A stretch of DNA of 64,000 nucleotides. It comes from Mycobacterium colombiense CECT 3035 (GTDB taxonomy: Bacteria > Actinomycetota > Actinomycetes > Mycobacteriales > Mycobacteriaceae). Both the position numbers and the translations under genes were made by a program. Positions 61,142 through 64,000 of this stretch are shown here, piece after piece. The DNA lies in the NCBI RefSeq assembly GCF_002105755.1, contig NZ_CP020821.1:1240001-1304000 (forward strand). The letters are read 5' to 3'. The notes under the pieces are model-generated. The model was not told the DNA's origin. It did no database searches and worked only from the letters and a program-made list of their open reading frames with translations. Every line of letters starts with the position of its first letter. Position 1 is the stretch's first letter.

Positions 61142-61162
61142 GTTATAGGTATGTCCGATAAG
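61142..61162. promoter_or_regulatory. OxyR-box-like dyad over the oxyR start
   Basis: GTTAT-N11-ATAAG (61142-61162) overlaps the oxyR ATG at 61151 and extends into the coding sequence. T-N11-A symmetry and the ATA/TAT pieces fit LysR-type sites, and the position suits autoregulation and control of the divergent ahpC. Confidence 0.45.
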
Positions 61163-62086
61163 AGTTATCAGCCCACGATCGCCGGCCTGCGGGCGTTCGT
61201 CGCTGTCGCCGAGAAGCGGCAATTCAGCAGCGCCGCAACGTCTCTCGGCGTAAGCCAGTCGACGTTGTCGCAGGCGCTGGCGGCGCTGGAAGCGGGCTTG
61301 GGCACCCAGCTGGTTGAGCGCTCAACCCGGCGTGTCTTCTTGACAGCGGAGGGCGCCGAACTGCTGCCGCGCGCCCAGGCCGTCGTGGAGGCGGCCGACG
61401 AATTCAGCGCCGCGGCGGCGGGCTCGGCGGACCCGCTGCGGGCCGGCATCCGGCTGGGGCTCATCCCCACGGTGGCGCCGTACGTGCTGCCGACCGTGCT
61501 GGCCGGCGTCGCCGAGGAGCTGCCGGGGCTCACGCTACGGGTCACCGAAGACCACACCGAGCGGCTGCTGGCGGTGCTGCGCGAGGGGGCGTTGGACGCG
61601 GCGCTGATCGCCCTGCCCGCCGAGGGCGCCGGCATCACCGCGATCCCGATCTACGACGAGGATTTCGTGCTCGCCCTGCCGCCGGGCCACCCGCTGGCGG
61701 GCAAGCGCCGGGTCCCGGCGACCGCACTGGCCGACCTGCCGCTGCTGTTGCTGGACGAGGGCCATTGCCTGCGCGATCAGGCGCTCGACGTCTGCCACAA
61801 GGCGGGGGTGCGCGCCGAGCTGGCCAATACCCGGGCCGCGTCACTGGCGACGGCGGTGCAATGCGTGACCGGCGGCCTGGGCGTCACGCTCATTCCGCAG
61901 AGCGCGGTGCCGGTCGAGGCGTCCCGAAGCCGCCTGGGCCTCGCGCAGTTCGCCGCGCCGCGCCCGGGCCGCCGGATCGGCTTGGTATTCCGCTCGTCCA
62001 GCGGGCGCGACGAGTCCTATCGCCGGCTGGCCGGGCTCATCGGCACATTGATCAGCAGCCAACACCAGGTGCGGCTGGTCAAATAG
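61151..62086 (+). CDS. oxyR: Hydrogen peroxide-sensing LysR regulator OxyR
   Basis: A 311-residue LysR-type regulator. HTH region [24 protein letters not shown] at about 26-46 and the [19 protein letters not shown] linker are intact. The redox pair lies in EGHCLRDQ (Cys206) and DVCHKAGV (Cys215). This gene is uninterrupted here, whereas the M. tuberculosis copy is a pseudogene. It probably activates ahpC on oxidation. Start at 61151 ([19 protein letters not shown]). Confidence 0.95.
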   Translation: MSDKSYQPTIAGLRAFVAVAEKRQFSSAATSLGVSQSTLSQALAALEAGLGTQLVERSTRRVFLTAEGAELLPRAQAVVEAADEFSAAAAGSADPLRAGIRLGLIPTVAPYVLPTVLAGVAEELPGLTLRVTEDHTERLLAVLREGALDAALIALPAEGAGITAIPIYDEDFVLALPPGHPLAGKRRVPATALADLPLLLLDEGHCLRDQALDVCHKAGVRAELANTRAASLATAVQCVTGGLGVTLIPQSAVPVEASRSRLGLAQFAAPRPGRRIGLVFRSSSGRDESYRRLAGLIGTLISSQHQVRLVK

Positions 62087-62112
62087 CGGCAGGGCGACGG
62101 TAAGTTCTGCCT

Positions 62113-62814
62113 ATGGAAAAGGTGATCGCCGTGCTGAGGCGTCCCGAGCCGGATGACGCGTGGTGCGCCCGGCAGCGGGCTCACGTCGCCGACGCGCTGC
62201 TGCAATTGGGCGTCGCGGGGCTGCAGATCAACGTTCGCGACGGCGCGGTGCGCCACTCGCTGATGACGTTGACCACCTTGGACCCGCCCGTGGCCGCGGT
62301 GGTGAGCATGTGGACCCAGCAGTGCTACGGCGACCAGACCACGGCGGCACTCAAATTCCTCGCCCAGGAATGTGAGCAGCTGGCCGCCTACCTGGTGACC
62401 GAGTCGGTCCCGCTGACTGCGCCCCCCGTCGAATCCGGGTCCCGCACACCGGGTTTGGCCAACATCGCGCTGCTGCGCCGCCCCGCCGAGATGGACCAGG
62501 CGACCTGGCTGAACCGTTGGCAGCGTGACCACACCTCGGTGGCCATCGACACGCAGTCGACGTTCGGTTACACCCAGAACTGGGTAGTCCGGGCGCTCAC
62601 CGACGATGCACCGGGAATTGCGGGCATCGTCGAGGAGTTGTTTCCGATCGAGGCCACCACCGACCTGCACGCGTTCTTCGGGGCCGCCGACGACGGCGAC
62701 CTGCAAGACCGGCTTGGCCGGATGGTCGCCAGCACAACGGCATTCGGCGCCAACGAGAACATCGACACGGTGCCGACCAGCCGCTACGTGTTCGAGACGC
62801 CGTTCCGGGATTGA
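62113..62814 (+). CDS. EthD-like domain protein (Rv1874-like), function unknown
   Basis: A 233-residue protein. The C-terminal half has ALLRRPAEMDQATWLNRWQR DHT-type features of EthD/dimeric ferredoxin-like proteins, and the N-terminal half looks like a diverged second copy (VIAVLRRPEPDDAWCARQR). So it is probably a tandem ferredoxin-like fold. No catalytic residues known. 9 bp upstream of the next gene, probably one operon. Confidence 0.75.
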   Translation: MEKVIAVLRRPEPDDAWCARQRAHVADALLQLGVAGLQINVRDGAVRHSLMTLTTLDPPVAAVVSMWTQQCYGDQTTAALKFLAQECEQLAAYLVTESVPLTAPPVESGSRTPGLANIALLRRPAEMDQATWLNRWQRDHTSVAIDTQSTFGYTQNWVVRALTDDAPGIAGIVEELFPIEATTDLHAFFGAADDGDLQDRLGRMVASTTAFGANENIDTVPTSRYVFETPFRD

Positions 62815-62823
62815 GGACCGCTC

Positions 62824-63267
62824 ATGACAACACTCGACGAGGCAGTGGCGCTGGCCAAGGGAGAAAGCGGCCTGGCGGTGATCTCCACGGTCCGTGCCGA
62901 CGCAACCGTGCAGGCGTCGCTGGTCAACGTGGGCCTGCTGCCGCACCCGGCGAATGGTCAACCCGTCCTGGGCTTTACCACCTACGGCCGGGTCAAGCTG
63001 GCCAACCTGCGCGCCAGGCCGCAGCTGGCCGTGACCTTTCGCAACGGGTGGCAGTGGGCGACCGTCGAGGGCCGCGCGGAGCTGGCCGGCCCCGACGACA
63101 CGCAACCCTGGTTGGCGGACGCCGACCAGTTGCGACTGTTGCTCCGCGACGTGTTCAGCGCCGCGGGCGGCACGCACGACGACTGGGACGAGTACGACCG
63201 GGTGATGGCCGCCGAGGGCCGCGCCGTGGTGCTCATCGCGCCAACCCGCGTCTACAGCAACGGCTAG
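62824..63267 (+). CDS. Pyridoxamine 5'-phosphate oxidase-fold F420/FMN-binding protein (Rv1875-like)
   Basis: A 147-residue split-barrel protein. GLAVISTVRADATVQASLVN, VLGFTTYGRVKLANLRARPQ and NGWQWATVEGRAELAGPDD match the PPOX-class F420-dependent group. Cofactor choice (F420, FMN or haem) cannot be told from sequence alone. Start at 62824 behind GAGGACCGC-like purines, cotranscribed with the EthD-like gene. Confidence 0.85.
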   Translation: MTTLDEAVALAKGESGLAVISTVRADATVQASLVNVGLLPHPANGQPVLGFTTYGRVKLANLRARPQLAVTFRNGWQWATVEGRAELAGPDDTQPWLADADQLRLLLRDVFSAAGGTHDDWDEYDRVMAAEGRAVVLIAPTRVYSNG

Positions 63268-63285
63268 CCTCGCTAGGCTGCTCGC

Positions 63286-64000
63286 GTGACGCTGCAGATC
63301 GATGACGAGAACCGGGTGCGCACCCTCACGCTGAACCGCCCGGAGGCGCTGAACGCGTTCAACGAAGCGCTCTACGACGCCACGGCCGAGGCGCTGCTGG
63401 CCGCGGCGGAGGACCCCGAGGTCGCGGTCGTGCTGCTGACCGGCGCGGGGCGTGGCTTCAGCGCCGGCACCGACCTGGGCGAGATGCAGGCCCGCATCAC
63501 CGATCCCGGCTTCACCCCGGGCAGGCACGGGTTCATCGGGCTGATCAACGCGCTCAGCGCGTTTCCGAAACCCCTGATCTGCGCGGTGAACGGCGTCGGC
63601 GTCGGAATCGGCGCCACCATCCTCGGCTATGCGGATCTGGCCTTCATGTCGTCGACCGCGCGGCTGAAGTGCCCGTTCACCAGCCTGGGCGTGGCGCCCG
63701 AAGCGGCGTCGTCGTATCTACTGCCCCAGCTGGTCGGCCGCCAGAACGCGGCCTGGCTGTTGATGTCGTCGGAATGGGTCGGCGCCGACGAGGCGTTACG
63801 GATGGGCCTGGTCTGGCGGGTCTGCGAACCGGACGAGCTATTGGCGCAGGCCCGTCAGCACGCCGAAATCCTTGCCTCCCGGCCGATTTCGAGCCTGATG
63901 GCCGTCAAGCACACGATGATGGAACCCGTCCGCCCGGAGATCGTGGCGGCCACCGCCCGGGAAAACGCGCACTTCGCCGAACTCATGGGCGCGCAAGCCA
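63286..64000 (+). CDS. Enoyl-CoA hydratase/isomerase family protein, truncated by the window end
   Basis: GTG at 63286 opens a frame that runs to the window edge (238 codons). NRPEALNAFNEALYDATAEA, VLLTGAGRGFSAGTDLGEMQ (oxyanion hole), VNGVGVGIGATILGYADLAF and the following FTSLGVAPEAASSYLLPQLV are crotonase hallmarks. The catalytic acid positions look like those of hydratases, with Glu in VAPEAASS. Probably a beta-oxidation or degradation enzyme. The C-terminal few residues lie beyond the window. Confidence 0.88.
   Translation, partial: MTLQIDDENRVRTLTLNRPEALNAFNEALYDATAEALLAAAEDPEVAVVLLTGAGRGFSAGTDLGEMQARITDPGFTPGRHGFIGLINALSAFPKPLICAVNGVGVGIGATILGYADLAFMSSTARLKCPFTSLGVAPEAASSYLLPQLVGRQNAAWLLMSSEWVGADEALRMGLVWRVCEPDELLAQARQHAEILASRPISSLMAVKHTMMEPVRPEIVAATARENAHFAELMGAQA

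Overview
The window is high-GC mycobacterial DNA. Its gene order matches, from memory, the M. tuberculosis H37Rv stretch from gcvB (Rv1832) to about Rv1875. Several traits point to a slow-growing non-tuberculous species near the M. avium complex. No urease operon lies between the thioesterase gene (Rv1847-like) and ndh, oxyR is intact beside ahpC, Lon is present, and the second mycobactin locus (mbtL-mbtM-mbtN/mbtK) sits between the CBS-domain genes and guaB1. The species call is an inference.

Layout. 1-3092: glycine riboswitch and gcvB. 3112-5811: TetR regulator and two DUF2236 (MpaB/Lcp-like) oxygenase genes in one unit, with an operator-like dyad. 6070-13127: a membrane-anchored vWA/substrate-binding protein, malate synthase glcB, and two coupled CNNM/CorC-like CBS membrane proteins. 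13402-15610: iron-regulated mycobactin locus bounded by IdeR-like boxes. 15619-20048: guaB1, gnd1, a BlaR-like peptidase and blaI. 20185-20312: an IdeR-box-driven small RNA at the MrsI position. 20365-24082: thioesterase, ndh, an F420-type oxidoreductase and an SDR. 24277-28135: modABC and apa. 28282-36641: small membrane protein, alcohol dehydrogenase, CPBP protease, phosphoketolase, SDR, secreted phosphoesterase and a UppP. 36842-42994: double CoA-transferase, thiolase and an epimerase-like fusion. 42991-49323: an accessory island not in the M. tuberculosis order as I recall it, with two membrane proteins, a LuxR-type ATPase regulator and three paralogous small secreted proteins, threaded by three copies of a hairpin repeat. 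49326-55733: ferredoxin-reductase-like flavoprotein, DUF72, HhH-GPD, TfoX, Ddn-like and secreted proteins, and lon. 55927-64000: alpha/beta hydrolase, lldD2, DUF1810, a GH13 enzyme behind ahpC-ahpD, divergent oxyR, and genes for hypothetical proteins, ending in a truncated enoyl-CoA hydratase.

Two results affect how the annotation should be read. First, six otherwise well-conserved genes (mbtN, modB, apa, a secreted phosphoesterase, lon and an alpha/beta hydrolase) each carry one net -1 frameshift that is repaired by adding one base to a short G or C run. This looks more like homopolymer undercalling in the assembly than six independent pseudogenes. Second, mbtM, the fatty acyl-AMP ligase of mycobactin synthesis, is reduced to a 29-codon in-frame scar that keeps the first codons and the C-terminal ligase motif. 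The iron theme (three IdeR-like boxes, the mbt genes and the MrsI-like sRNA) and the redox theme (ahpCD/oxyR, ndh, F420-type enzymes) are the main functional threads.
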